NCBI RefSeq assembly: GCF_964355755.1
Contig: NC_092676.1
Location: forward strand, 20,194,288 to 20,258,287
Direction of reading: 5' to 3'
Source: Antedon mediterranea
Lineage: Eukaryota > Echinodermata > Crinoidea > Comatulida > Antedonidae
DNA length: 64,000 nt
Numbering within the stretch: position 1 is the first letter of the stretch; each line of letters begins with the position of its first letter. A program made the translations under genes and the position numbers. The notes under the pieces are model-generated. The model saw only the letters and a program-made list of their open reading frames with translations, had not been told where the DNA came from and ran no database searches. Shown piece by piece: positions 47,646-59,083 of this stretch.

Positions 47646-47783
47646 GCGCATGCGTAGTATAATATAGGGATTTCTGAATATAAGACGTCTACTTTTTGGA
47701 GAGATTAAGTTATTTAGTTCGTAAGCTGATTTGATGAAGAAGAGGTAAATGCTTTCGCTAGAAAATTAATCATTGGTTTGCAG
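47646..47783 (+). promoter_or_regulatory. Promoter-like block 2 with candidate non-coding first exon
   Basis: GCGCATGCGT at 47646, TATAAG at 47679, GGAGAGATT at 47698, AGCTGATTTGATGAAGA, and a CAG/GTATGT donor at 47783/47784. It is a diverged copy of block 1. Confidence 0.4.
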
Positions 47784-48800
47784 GTATGTTAATGTATTAC
47801 TGATTACTTATAGGGCTAGAGTAAAAATGAGTAGGCCTAATAAAAAGTTGTAGGCCTAGGTACTATGTGAAGAATAATAATGTGTGTGGCCTAAGTAAAT
47901 GGATAATACATTTGTATATTTTCTTACGGAGAAAATACATAATGTAGTTTTCCATAATTGTACATATTTCTTATTATTGTCAAATGTAAAATAAGTTATT
48001 ACATATTTAAATTATGATTTGACAACAAAAAAAACAAATAAAAAGCTATTCGCTTGTCTAGATTTGGCCTTATAAAAGTATAATTGCTCACTTAAGTAAC
48101 GCAATTATAATTAAATAAATAATACCTTATTATTATTAATATTATGTGTAGTAATTTTATAGGATTTTTTATGTTACGGAATTTAGGCAAATCAGTTCGT
48201 AACAATATTACTAGTGTGTATAATATGCTCAATAATAGGAAACAGTTACATTACTGAATTAACTCTTCCACGGTATTTTGAAAATAAAATTGAACAATTA
48301 TGAGAATTCCAGTTCAAAAATATAGTGGATGATGTAGTACATAAACAATTTGACCTTCAATATTTTATAATGTTTTAGTATTAGGCATAAGCCTTTTTCT
48401 TTGTTTTACAAATCCATTAAATATTCTAATTCAAATCATATTTATCTATGGAAAAAAAATGTTCTTTAATAATAATAATAATTAGATTTGGTGTTAATTG
48501 TAGGAACAAACAGTACTATACAGTAATTTTTTCTTTATCATTTATTTTTCTTGCACGATACAAACTTTACAGCAATCAGAACTGAAAAATTAGAAGTTAC
48601 GGTATGAAAAAAACAATTAATCACAAACCATATTTATTTTGAAATATTTTTATGAACAGAAAATAAGAAGAAAGGAAATGAAAATAAGGCTTTTAAAACT
48701 TTTTAGATTTTTAAGATAATATTTATTTCTCTAATATTTTCCAAACTCTCACAGGTTTTAAGCTTTCCTTTCAATGCTAAAGTACTAAGTTGACGACACA

Positions 48801-49150
48801 TTGCGTTCAAATCCAAAACAAATGGGAGAAAATAAGATTAAACGTACAAATAAGGCATTAGCTCTAATTTCTATAAAAAGAAGACAAAGTGTACAATCAA
48901 ACACTACTTGTTTGTTTAGGATATTTATTTTATTTCATAAAAGAACTATATACTGTATGTTTGAGAGAAAGTGTATGTTATGTATAACATTTTTTAGAAA
49001 GGTAGCCCTAATTTATATTATTTATATTTTAATGTTTATGGGCTAAACTTGATTAATTGTAACCTTTCCCTTGATATAATTAATTATTATTATTTGTATG
49101 TTACAATGTTTATAATTTATATTTATGGGTAAATAAAGAAAGAAATAGTA
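48801..49150 (+). repeat. Possible non-LTR retroelement 3' end
   Basis: An 81-codon frame rich in Lys, Ile and Phe ends at 49046 and is followed by a GGGTAAATAAAGAAAGAAAT tail. The tail and end-of-ORF style suggest a LINE remnant; no diagnostic domain is visible. Confidence 0.25.
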
Positions 49151-50534
49151 ATTGAATTTGTATATAATTTCTATACATTATATTTTATAAAATTTCTATG
49201 CATTTTTTTCTTACGGGATATAAGAATTCATATTCGTGTTTGTGTTCCCTGTGATTGGCCGTGATTGGTTGAAACCGTTCCACGTGTTCGTCTCCAGGGA
49301 AAGGAGTGTGCCCTGAAATAGGACGGGTTTACTGTACATAAATGTTAAGGATTTTAACCAGTCAATATTTAATCAAAACAGTTACAATTATTACTAATAT
49401 TAATGTGATTCTATAAAATAAATAATTAATAACCTTTCTCAAGATTCGTGTCTAAGGTATATTGATTATATATATTGATTTTTTTAGATTAAGGAAAAAC
49501 CAATTCGAAGATATGCTTTTGTTGAACATGCACTCTAAATAATTAATACCTTAATCGTATTGTTAATGATCACAGCAATTATTAGGGGAAACAGAATATC
49601 TAGGTTGAGTATGAGTTACGTGTGGTGGCCACAGACCAAAACGAGACTCAATTAAGGTACTAATAGATTGGGATCATGGGGTTTGATACAACTTGTATAC
49701 TATTTTGAATGTATACCGTATCATGTCTACTTGATAGTAAGAAGACCGAACGTTAAGCGAACAAAACTCGGCGTCTCAGATTCTGTTTCATCTAATAAAA
49801 ATATCCTATATATGACGATAGGAAATTTCATTGCTTGCATAATAATTATTATGCTTGCATAATAATTATTATTGCTGTTTATTGGTAGTCAATAACAACA
49901 TATTAACATAGAATGTGTAATTGTTAAATGATTTGATGCGTAAATATTAAAAACTAACAAGATACAAAAGATTATAAAAGACACCAAATTCAATCAATTC
50001 TTTATAATTACAGTTTCCTTCATCTATCACCCCGAAGCAAAAACTGCACAATTTTTGATTAATATGAGGAGCGCAATGTAGGATTAAGGATTAACCCATA
50101 ATCAAGAAAATATAAACAATATGCCAGAACATTTGAGACCGGGTTGCGCGCTTCGAGTCTAAAGAGAATAAATTATTCACGTGGCTATATTGATTATACA
50201 AATTTAATACAAATATAGAAATATACTACAATATATTTTGAATATTTATTTATTCATTTCCTTTTATTTCGGATATACATATACAAATAAAAAAGAAAAA
50301 AAAGAAAACAAAATTTACCAGAAAATTAACAATAGCGACTTCCACAAAAAAACCTACAATATTCTAAAATATCAATTTGCACCAAGACTGGTTGGTAGGT
50401 TGGTTTGTGGAAGTACGTTAACTTTGGTTTTAATTAGACTATTACAACTGTCAGGAATTCTGTTCTTAAAAACATGAATGGAGTTATATTGTTTGAAGAA
50501 ACTCAACGGTTCTTTTTTTTAGAACTAATATACG

Positions 50535-50783
50535 TTGTATATTATCTGGAGTATCTCCAATATTCATAGAATGAGGAACGTTCTGCCAAAAGCGCCTAAA
50601 TCTAGATACAATTTAAGACAAGTTAAAGAATTTTGCATTCCAAAAAGTAAAAACGGAACGATCAAAAAATATCATTGTATAACTTTGGTCTCTTTCACAA
50701 GTGGTAGGCATAAATATCCCTGCACAGTCGTATCTTCCCCTGACTTCTGTTTTGTCTGTTCTTCGATGTTTTGTGTAATTTGA
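50535..50783 (+). pseudogene. Non-LTR retrotransposon ORF2 C-terminal remnant
   Basis: The frame contains KSRYNLRQVKEFCIPKSKNG followed by TIKKY, which resembles the YNLR....F.IPK..... KKSI segment near the C-terminus of LINE reverse-transcriptase proteins. Upstream reverse-transcriptase motifs are absent. Confidence 0.4.
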
Positions 50784-51117
50784 TTTTTATTGTTGATGGA
50801 TATGATATATTTTCATTTAAGTATAAGTATATATTTTTGTATAATTCAACCCAAAAGTTGCAATAAAACTATTTTATCAGTTATCAGTTTATTCGTTACA
50901 AACATCGTGCTTGCGCTATTTTAACTAGGTAATTTCAGTGGTAGCTTACGTAACCAGTTGTCAAAGCAAACTCTAAATGAGTTTACATAGGCCTAACAGT
51001 CTTTCAATAAATTTACTCCATATACATTAGACTTGCCCCAAGTCTGTATACATTGTCTTTTTTTGTTTTGTTTATTTGATTTTATTTCGATTTTTGTGTG
51101 AATATATTCAAGCTGAA

Positions 51118-51160
51118 GTATACGTATGAAACGCCATATGTGCCAAAACATTTATCTTTT
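51118..51160. repeat. Dispersed GGCACACATGGCGTTTCATA repeat, copy 3 (inverted)
   Basis: GTATACGTATGAAACGCCAT followed by ATGTGCC is the complement of the core at 18818 and 22671. Confidence 0.55.
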
Positions 51161-51459
51161 TACTAATATTAAGACAAAACTCTCTATGGAACCCAGACTA
51201 CATATACATATACACTGTTTAGTACTTTTTTGAATAAACGAGTTTAAACTACGCCATAAATATGTCGTTCACTTCACGTTGCACATCTTATCTTATCGTA
51301 TCATGCCTACTTTTTAATAAGAATAACGACCGTTAATCGATCAAATGATTCTCGTAGTATATCGTTAATGAATAACATTTTCATTCTAAAAACTAATTAT
51401 AAGTGTAAATACGATATTCAAATTCTAATTGATCATTCTTGACCGCAAGTTGTCAGGAT

Positions 51460-51582
51460 ACCATACGGAGAATATGTACATATACTGTTGGTATTTGTCG
51501 CAGCAAGACATAAGATGAAAAGACTGTTACGAGTTCCTATCTTTGCAAGGCAATCCTGTTGTTAAATTGCCTTGTAGGATTA
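51460..51582. mobile_element. Foldback element fragment (GGCTGCGACA family), copy 5
   Basis: GAGAATATGTACATATACTG, TGTCGCAGCAAGACATAAGA and GGCAATCCTGTTGTTAAATT match the right half of the family. Confidence 0.7.
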
Positions 51583-51792
51583 TCATTATAGCGCATTTGT
51601 AGTCTGTATTAAGTAAAGAGGAATGCATTGATACAATTTGATATACGCCCAGGTGGGCGAGGGCGTGGGAGGGGTCCGAAGAGTCGTGAACCCCATGCCA
51701 CCCCTCCCCTTAGATGTATCACACATTGTAAATGGTATGACTAAACGATGCATTCTTTTGTATTTTACAGATTTATACTTTGAAATAAGTTC

Positions 51793-52845
51793 ATGATGAA
51801 CGCAACTGATGACGATATGTATTCTCCACTATCAACAACCGAGTGTGAAGAAATCATAAGAGAGCCTATTGATTTTACAAATCCGTATACAGGATTACTA
51901 CTAGGCTTCGGTTTGATAGGCTCAATTGGTAACGCTATGGTAATTGGCGTGATCGTCAGCTCCAAGTCTCTTCGATCTAAGATGACCTACAAGTTGGTGT
52001 GCAACCTCGCATGTGCAGATTTCATAGCATCACTTTTCATGATTCCACGACCAGATGTACTCTATGATCAAAGCATTGCGATGAGATTTGTCTGCCGAGT
52101 TTACGGTTCTGATTTCCCGCTCTGGATGAGTTTTGTAGTGTCTGTAATGGCATTACTAATGATGGCGTTGGATCGTTACTGGGCCATCGTAACTCCACTG
52201 AGATACCAGACAATCGTGTACTCAAAGAAGCGCTACCTACTCCTTGTCTTCCCGTGGGTTGCTGGAGTTTTGATACAGGGCTTCTGTATAATCGTCAGAG
52301 ATGTTGATGAGTGCGGTAAATGTAAGAACTTTTACAACTGGGAATACGCTCTACCTTTAGTCGGCAGTTCGGTGTTTATATTTTCCTACTTAATACCTAT
52401 CACCTGTATGATGTTCGTTTACTACAAGATCATACAAGGTATGGCTACAATGGCGAAAAACATGGTCACATACAAACAAGACCAGTCAGCTAAAAAGTTA
52501 GAGAAAACTAAGACAAAGATGGTGTGGGTATTCTTCGGTTTGACTGTATTCTTCACAATAACATGGGGGCCAGATCAGTTCTTATACCTGTCATACACTA
52601 TGGGTGCTTCTGTGTACAAGGGGACGGTATATAACAAACTTATCGTTCTTATTGCGTATGCGAATAGCATAATAAACCCACTAGTGTACGCGTTTACGCA
52701 AAAGACAGTGCGAAAGAAATTGGGAATCGATTGCAAGAAGAAACGACGACGAGATCAAACAGCATACTCAATCGACAACAATTCATCAGCAATCGACAAC
52801 ACAAGCCAGTCAAGAATGTCAAATACCTCTATAAGTTCCATTTAA
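51793..52845 (+). CDS. Intronless class A orphan GPCR, 350 aa, with Ser-rich tail
   Basis: Same receptor family as the 11-14 kb pair but a more distant member. Motifs: GSIGNAMVI (TM1), NLACADF (TM2), VCRVYG and DECGKC (disulfide Cys), DRYWAI (TM3), TWGPDQF (TM6) and NPLVYAF (TM7). Unlike its relatives it has about 35 extra C-terminal residues: a KKKRRRD cluster followed by a Ser/Asn-rich stretch (SIDNNSSAIDNTSQ, RMSNTSISSI) that could be phosphorylated for arrestin recruitment. Codons are GC-richer than in the other copies. TATTTTACAG at 51761-51770 suggests a 5' UTR exon joined just before the start. Either of the two adjacent ATG codons could serve as the start. Confidence 0.95.
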   Translation: MMNATDDDMYSPLSTTECEEIIREPIDFTNPYTGLLLGFGLIGSIGNAMVIGVIVSSKSLRSKMTYKLVCNLACADFIASLFMIPRPDVLYDQSIAMRFVCRVYGSDFPLWMSFVVSVMALLMMALDRYWAIVTPLRYQTIVYSKKRYLLLVFPWVAGVLIQGFCIIVRDVDECGKCKNFYNWEYALPLVGSSVFIFSYLIPITCMMFVYYKIIQGMATMAKNMVTYKQDQSAKKLEKTKTKMVWVFFGLTVFFTITWGPDQFLYLSYTMGASVYKGTVYNKLIVLIAYANSIINPLVYAFTQKTVRKKLGIDCKKKRRRDQTAYSIDNNSSAIDNTSQSRMSNTSISSI

Positions 52846-55309
52846 AGTTATATGTGGCACTGCAGTTACAGAATACTCGCAACTTCATATGATTTTCGTA
52901 CGGATGTCAAGAGACAAAAACTAGTCATTCAACCCAAATGGCATGGCTTTCGGAAAAGGGTCTACTAATAGAGACGCGCGATAGCACCCAATGCACCTCG
53001 CATGTCACACGTAATGTAATTGTTTACACAATCAGTATTGTATCTACAACATAAATGTCTATTGACTATTCAATTATCCACTATTATTTAGTGCAACGTG
53101 GAAAAAAAAACTATGCATTAACAAAATCGATGACTAGGTACTTTATATCAATATTATTCAAACGCGTGCGCACAAATACTGTCCTTAGTAATTCAATGTT
53201 GATAGATAATACTATAAAGATGAATTCATTGTTTCGTTACGAGTTATGTGTTTGCTTATAATTTAAAAGAAATTTAATATATATAATCAATATGAATTAT
53301 TATTAGTAAAGAAAGATCAAAGCGCCGTACATAGTAATAACAGAACCGGTATAATGATATATAACATATAAATGCTTTAAGATCGCAACTTAGGAAGCAA
53401 GTAAGTTTTAATATGCTTCTTAAAAACATGAGAACTAGGAGCCTGACCAATTACTAAGGAGATACTATTCCAAAACCAGGGATAGAAAACGCATTGTCCA
53501 AAACCCCTAGTGACAGGGACAGAAAGGCCTAGAATGTCCATGGATGATCTAAGGCCAGTTATAGGCCTAGCCTACGACAAGGCCCATGTAAATGAATGAT
53601 ATCTTGCAATGTATTTCGGGACACTATAAACAATGTTGTACTTATCAAGTCAGGATTTTTACAGGGGGGTTTTTTTTCCCCAAAAAAAGGCACTTATCCC
53701 CTTTATGGGAATTACCCTCCGGTGTAACCTCCCCCATCCAATGACTGCCTTATAAGATTTAATATCAAACGTCCTATATCAAAACACCAATGAAAAGGCA
53801 GAAGAACACTAAATTGCTCTCCCTGTGTGCTCCCCTACGAACCCCTGGCTACGGGCTTGGTAATGCAGTGATGCGATAAAATATCTGATTAGGCCTACTA
53901 ACTCAATTTTTATTTTAAATTCTACCCATGTAATCAGCCTTGTTTGTTTCCATTAGTATTGTAGGCCTACTTACTTCTTCATCACTATTTCTTTAAATAC
54001 TATATTTTAGGGCTATTCAGTATTTAGTCTTAAGTGCCGCAATAAAATTACCACACCACATATTTTTGCTTCATTCAAAGAAAAATGGTAAACATTCTAC
54101 ATATATACTATTATCTTAACACCTTTTGTGATTTCTAAACACACGTGTTAAGTGTAGTATGTTATGAAGTCACATAACATTCAGTTAATGAGACAAAAAA
54201 TACTGTGTTTAATATTTATGACAATTGTTTTAATTAGCTTCGTTGAATGTTGACAAATTAGTTTTAAAGACAAATTTATTTATTGTTGCAACCTGGAATA
54301 TAGCACCTGATTCTCGTATTTGAAAAAGAGGCAATGTAGGCCTATAAAGTGTAGTCAGGAGACAGAGGGCTGTAGTCAGTCAGTAGACAAGAAACTCCAG
54401 GCACTGTTTATTGCGTTCGAACGCGTTCAATTGAGTCAATAAATAATTTCCACTAAATAAAATGATAACGCGTGAAACATGCCAAAATCTTTCATTGATG
54501 TGCGTCCAAAACTACTTTTTTTTGGTTGCTATATTATTCAAATATTCCTATATATTGGAATTTACGAACATTGAAGCTTAAAACGTGCTGAGAAATTTTA
54601 ATTTAATTTAAAACTTCCTCATATTATCAATTTATAGCATAATACACAATTGTCCTTTGTAATGTCATGTACAATAAATATTTAGTGTCACTCCTCGTGT
54701 ACGAGTTAATTTGGCACATATAATTATTAGTCACGCACTGTGATGCATTTATCAAATTGATATTCAGTATTAGATGTTATGGACACATTATCATTAAGAA
54801 ATAATAATACACACTGCAGGTCTACTTTTCATGACAATATCGAAATATTGATCATGTTTGACGGCGTCGTGTATGCATCACACATAATGTCTCTTTTGGT
54901 GATTGTTGTACTGTCATCAACCTTGCGGCTACTAAAATAATATTTGTTTGATACGTGTTTTGTATTAATTTTAAAATGTTATATCGTTTGAGTATCTAAT
55001 CAAGTTGAATCGATTAACTATTGTTATTTATACAATGCATTGTACTGACCACTACCGACTTTCGCCCGTATACTATGTAAATGAGTTTGTACTTATGACG
55101 TCATCGAATTGAAGAAATAAATTCAGTCCTTAAGTCCAATTTAAGTTAAATTACACAAACCAATGTCAGAGACTGAGATACCTACCTGTGGCATGCCATT
55201 GTTTAGTGTCTATAACTTTTGTATGGGTATGGATGTAATGAAATAGACTACACAAACCAACAGTGGTTTACCGCCTGTCCTGTGGCATACGGTATTGTAG
55301 TATCTTTGT

Positions 55310-55370
55310 GGTGTGGTAGTCTAGAGGTAGTAGTGTGCTTGTGATAGCAAGTACGAAATCTCACCAAATT
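55310..55370 (+). repeat. tRNA-like fragment, probable SINE remnant
   Basis: GTGGTAGTCTAGAGGTAGTA carries an A-box-like TAGTCTAGAGG; the B box is degenerate (GTACGAAATCTC). It is not a functional tRNA. Confidence 0.35.
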
Positions 55371-56946
55371 GACTTAGAGCATCAACAATGGGTTTCTCTC
55401 TATTCTGTACCATTTTATCCAGGAAGAGTGTATTTTAAACTCTCATAATTGGCCATAAATGTCTTTCTTCTTGCCTTCCATTCCAATAGACGGTACCGTA
55501 TTCAACCGAGCACCAGTTACTAAGCAATAGACTTGTGTTTTGTAAAAATAAAAATTGATAGATAGATATAGAACTTTGTATGAAAGATTTGAGAAAGAAA
55601 ACAGCAAAATGTTTCCCACAAAAAGTATATTTAAATATAAAATGTAAAGACAATCGAATCATATTTGTGCATTTTTATTCTAAATGATGCTATTTTTTAT
55701 ATTCATAATGTGTTTTGTAATGTAACGTTTAGTGCAATAAAATGTATAGTCACATGGTTACCTTGTGGTTTTATCTATTTTGTAAATCCAAAATAAAGTA
55801 GTTTTGTCTTTTTTGTTTATCTCAAAATTCTCATTTTTCAAATTACTATTTTATTTTACATCTTGTCTTTTTTTTAAATCGAAAAGTACTCCTTATTTGT
55901 AAGTTAAATTAACCTAATTTCTCCCATTTAAAAAAAAACATGGTTTGATTTGAACGCGGTTGTCGTCAACTTAGTACGTCTCTAGCCTTCAGCAGAATTC
56001 ACATGAACTTTTTGAATTTACAGGCACAGTATTAACTTTGTGTACTTTGATAATAGCAACCCTCTCGCCTAGCCTTTTTTTCAGATTCAAGATGGAAGCA
56101 TTAGATTCATTTAGAAACAATTTTACTTTTATAGAACAGTGATGAATGTGTGTATTATTATGAGAGAGTGACTGACCTATTTAACTTAGTGAAACTGAGT
56201 TAAATAGGACATTCAATCATTCAACATGTCTTTATTTCCAAATGACAATCGAATTAAATAATTATTACAATTAAGTTTCCACAAACGACTCAATGTAATA
56301 ACAATACGATAAGCAATAACATTTTGATAGAATTTTAAATAATCCAAATGATACTTAATGTATATACACTATGCTGTTCTAGTTTGTATTATAATAAGAA
56401 CACTGAATTCGATTTACCTATATTAACAACCATTATTAAATAAACAAAGAAAAAAACATACAATATAGAATGAATATTTTTAAAATTTTTTTTTTTAGCT
56501 TATTAAAAAACCAGAAAAGTTTTCCAAATGCAAATTAACCCACGATCACATAATATTGGCGATGATGTATAGTTTAAGTTTTAGTGGGATTTACTTTTTG
56601 GCGTACATGGCGTGTCATAGCCTATTTAACAGGAGCAGAACCTACCTAAAAAAGTTGGCAGAATCTAGTCAAGTTCAAGAACTGTCATTTTATTTTCATT
56701 TATTTTTTCAATTATTTATTCGACACAATCGGTCAAGGGGTTGCGACAGCAACAATGCGCCATAACACGAGTGTGTCCGCAACCATAATACAATACAATA
56801 TAAACGAAATTTGCTTTCCGAGCATAGAGGTATAAATAAATTAATAATTGTGTCACACTGTTTCTTGGTATCCATTCAGTGATAGTTTGCCAAAATGTAA
56901 TGCCTCGTTTTTAGTCGCGTGGACGCGACTCTATAGTTCACTATGT

Positions 56947-57016
56947 CGGTCGGTCGGTCTGTCTGTCTGTCTGTCTGTCGGTCTGTCTGTCTATCGGTCT
57001 GTCTGTCGGTCCGGTA
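56947..57016. repeat. (GTCT)n / (GGTC)n microsatellite
   Basis: GGTCGGTCGGTCTGTCTGTC continuing as imperfect GTCT units for about 70 bp. Confidence 0.97.
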
Positions 57017-57630
57017 TCACTATGCGTTTTATCGCTTTTCTGTACTTTTTGAACTGTTTTGATATCAACATGTGGGCATTTACGTGAAATTGTGCACCTC
57101 CTATTGTGAATGACGTTAGAGTTGCGCAACACGCGCATTTAAAATTTTAAAATGCGCAAAATTGATTTTTAATCAACTTTCTACGCGTTTCTTGTCATTT
57201 TGAGCTGTTGGCCTTGTTATTCTGCAGGTGGCGCTATGTTAATTATTCTGCCAGAGTCATTGCTTATCATATAAGATAATCAGGGAAACTGTTAATAGTC
57301 TTTTTATAGAGATACACCATAAATACAACATAAATTGTGTGGCATTTAATCACAAGATGTCAATCGTACAAGATCTTTCATTAAAAGGTTTCTTTACTCT
57401 TGACACTACTCCTTAAGTTACACGATATTAAATTGAAACATTGATTCGAGTTAAAGCAATATAGTAGTCGATGATCAGAATCTCAATTAACCAGTTGATA
57501 TTCTATATGTTTAACAAGTTCATTTGTAATGTAACTATTCCACACGAATCTCAGTTCATGCGTGAGTTGACAGGAATAAAAGGAGACAAACATCGTTTTT
57601 TACTAGTTTTGTTCTAGAAGTTCATATTAT

Positions 57631-57848
57631 GAACAAACCATGTTTACGAAACGATTCAAAATATGTGTTATGTAAACGCAATGTCGTGTCTGTAAAATGA
57701 TCTAGATAATTGATGGGTTTCACTAACGCCTAATTTATTCTAGCTAATAATTTTCTATCTATTCAGTAAACAAAATTCAGTTACGACAATAAAGCAGCAT
57801 TATTAAATGTATTATATTCTGATTCTTTCTTCAAGAAGACACTTCTCT
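57631..57848 (+). promoter_or_regulatory. Conserved block upstream of GPCR at 58166
   Basis: From GAACAAACCATGTTTACGAA to TTCTTCAAGAAGACACTTCT it closely matches 60370-60590 upstream of the sister receptor, more closely than the sequence on either side. It includes GATGGGTTTCACTAACGCCT. A GTAAGT-type donor follows near 57881, so it could be promoter plus a 5' UTR exon. Confidence 0.5.
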
Positions 57849-58165
57849 CAGAAAGTTTTTGCAGCAAAGATTTTGTTATTTAATGTAAGTTGTAAATCTT
57901 TTTTTGTTTATTTGTTATTTTATACATTTTCTGTGGTATAATTTTGGCCAGTATAATGTTACAGAATTAATTGTTTACCTACACTGGTATATATACTACC
58001 GAAACTACAAATTTGGCAGTGTTTCGGTTATACAGATTTCCTATGCGAAGGTTTTCATCGTTAAGATTATATTTTTATTGTTTATGGCTAAATGGCTAAT
58101 TTTCCGATACATTAAAGCATTGTTGTAAAACTTGTTCTTAATTACAAAGGAACCGTTTAAACTGA

Positions 58166-59083
58166 ATGTCTAAGATGAACACGACAACGTGCGAAGCTAC
58201 AGTTGTTACCAATACTGCTGAAGACCCCTTCAAGATCATGGTGATGTGTTTTGGGTTGATAGGTTTAATTGGTAACTCTATCGTAATTTTCGTCATCATT
58301 ACATACAAATATCTTCGATCAAAGATGACATACCAGTTAGTGTGTAATCTGGCCGTTTGTGATTTCACCTCATCTTTATTCATGATTCCTGTATCTGACA
58401 TCAAATACGATCAAAGTATTCTAATGAATATAGTTTGCCGAATTTATGGTTCACACTTTCTAATGTGGGCGTGTTTGTCTGCTTCTGTGATGGGCCTGTT
58501 GATGATCGCATTGGATCGTTATTGGGCTGTAGTCACTCCTCTAAAATACCAAACAATCATTTTCTCTAAGAAGCGTTACTTTATGTTAATTTTCCCGTGG
58601 CTTGCTGGAATGTTCTTACAAGTATTTAATGTCTTTGCTAGCTTTGTCGATGAATGCGGCCAATGCCTGGAAACATTCCATAGAGATTATGTGTTTACGC
58701 CTATTGCAGTAACCGTTTTCTTATTTTCGTACCTAATTCCTATAATATACATGTTTTTTATTTACAAGACGATAATCAAAAGTATGGGGGAAATGGCAAA
58801 TAATATGAATAAATATCAACAAAACCATGCTGCTAAAACTCTAACAAAAACTAAATCCAAAATGATGTGGGTTTTCATGTTCTTGACAGTTTTCTTTACA
58901 ATAACTTGGGGTCCAAATAAGTTAATTTGGCTGTATGCTTCGTTAACTGGTCACTCGTTATGTAACAAAATGCCCCAATTATGTAAAATCATGTTACTAA
59001 TAGCGTATTCAAACAGCATTCTGAATCCGTTTGTGTATGCGTTTACACAGAAGAAAGTTAGGAAAAATGTATGCTTTAAATAA
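58166..59083 (+). CDS. Intronless class A orphan GPCR, 305 aa
   Basis: Class A receptor with GLIGNSIVI, NLAVCDF, VCRIYG and DECGQC, DRYWAVVTPL, TWGPNKL and NPFVYAFTQ. One N-terminal sequon (NTT). The protein stops at RKNVCFK, so a regulatory tail is nearly absent; one Cys remains as a possible palmitoylation site. TM6 carries TWGPNK where other members have TWGPDK or TWxPDQ. It is a tandem duplicate of 60939-61847, and the duplicated unit includes over 1 kb of 5' flank. Confidence 0.95.
   Translation: MSKMNTTTCEATVVTNTAEDPFKIMVMCFGLIGLIGNSIVIFVIITYKYLRSKMTYQLVCNLAVCDFTSSLFMIPVSDIKYDQSILMNIVCRIYGSHFLMWACLSASVMGLLMIALDRYWAVVTPLKYQTIIFSKKRYFMLIFPWLAGMFLQVFNVFASFVDECGQCLETFHRDYVFTPIAVTVFLFSYLIPIIYMFFIYKTIIKSMGEMANNMNKYQQNHAAKTLTKTKSKMMWVFMFLTVFFTITWGPNKLIWLYASLTGHSLCNKMPQLCKIMLLIAYSNSILNPFVYAFTQKKVRKNVCFK

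Larger units (their letters stand above)
43086..51770. other. Gene-poor 8.7-kb region
   Basis: No protein gene is recognised. It holds the 43.9-44.4 kb satellite, the 45.14 kb foldback, a GGCTGCGACA-family copy at 45.6 kb, the duplicated promoter-like block at 47.4-47.8 kb and retroelement remnants around 48.8-49.2 and 50.5-50.8 kb. The ORFs in it are short and AT-biased. Confidence 0.6.
52846..58165. other. Intergenic region between GPCR genes
   Basis: No protein gene is recognised in 5.3 kb. It contains a probable dispersed repeat at 53391-53650 (TAGGAGCCTGACCAATTACT, AAAACCCCTAGTGACAGGGA), a tRNA-like fragment at about 55310-55370, a (GTCT)n microsatellite at 56947-57016 and the conserved GPCR upstream block 57631-57848. 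Confidence 0.6.
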
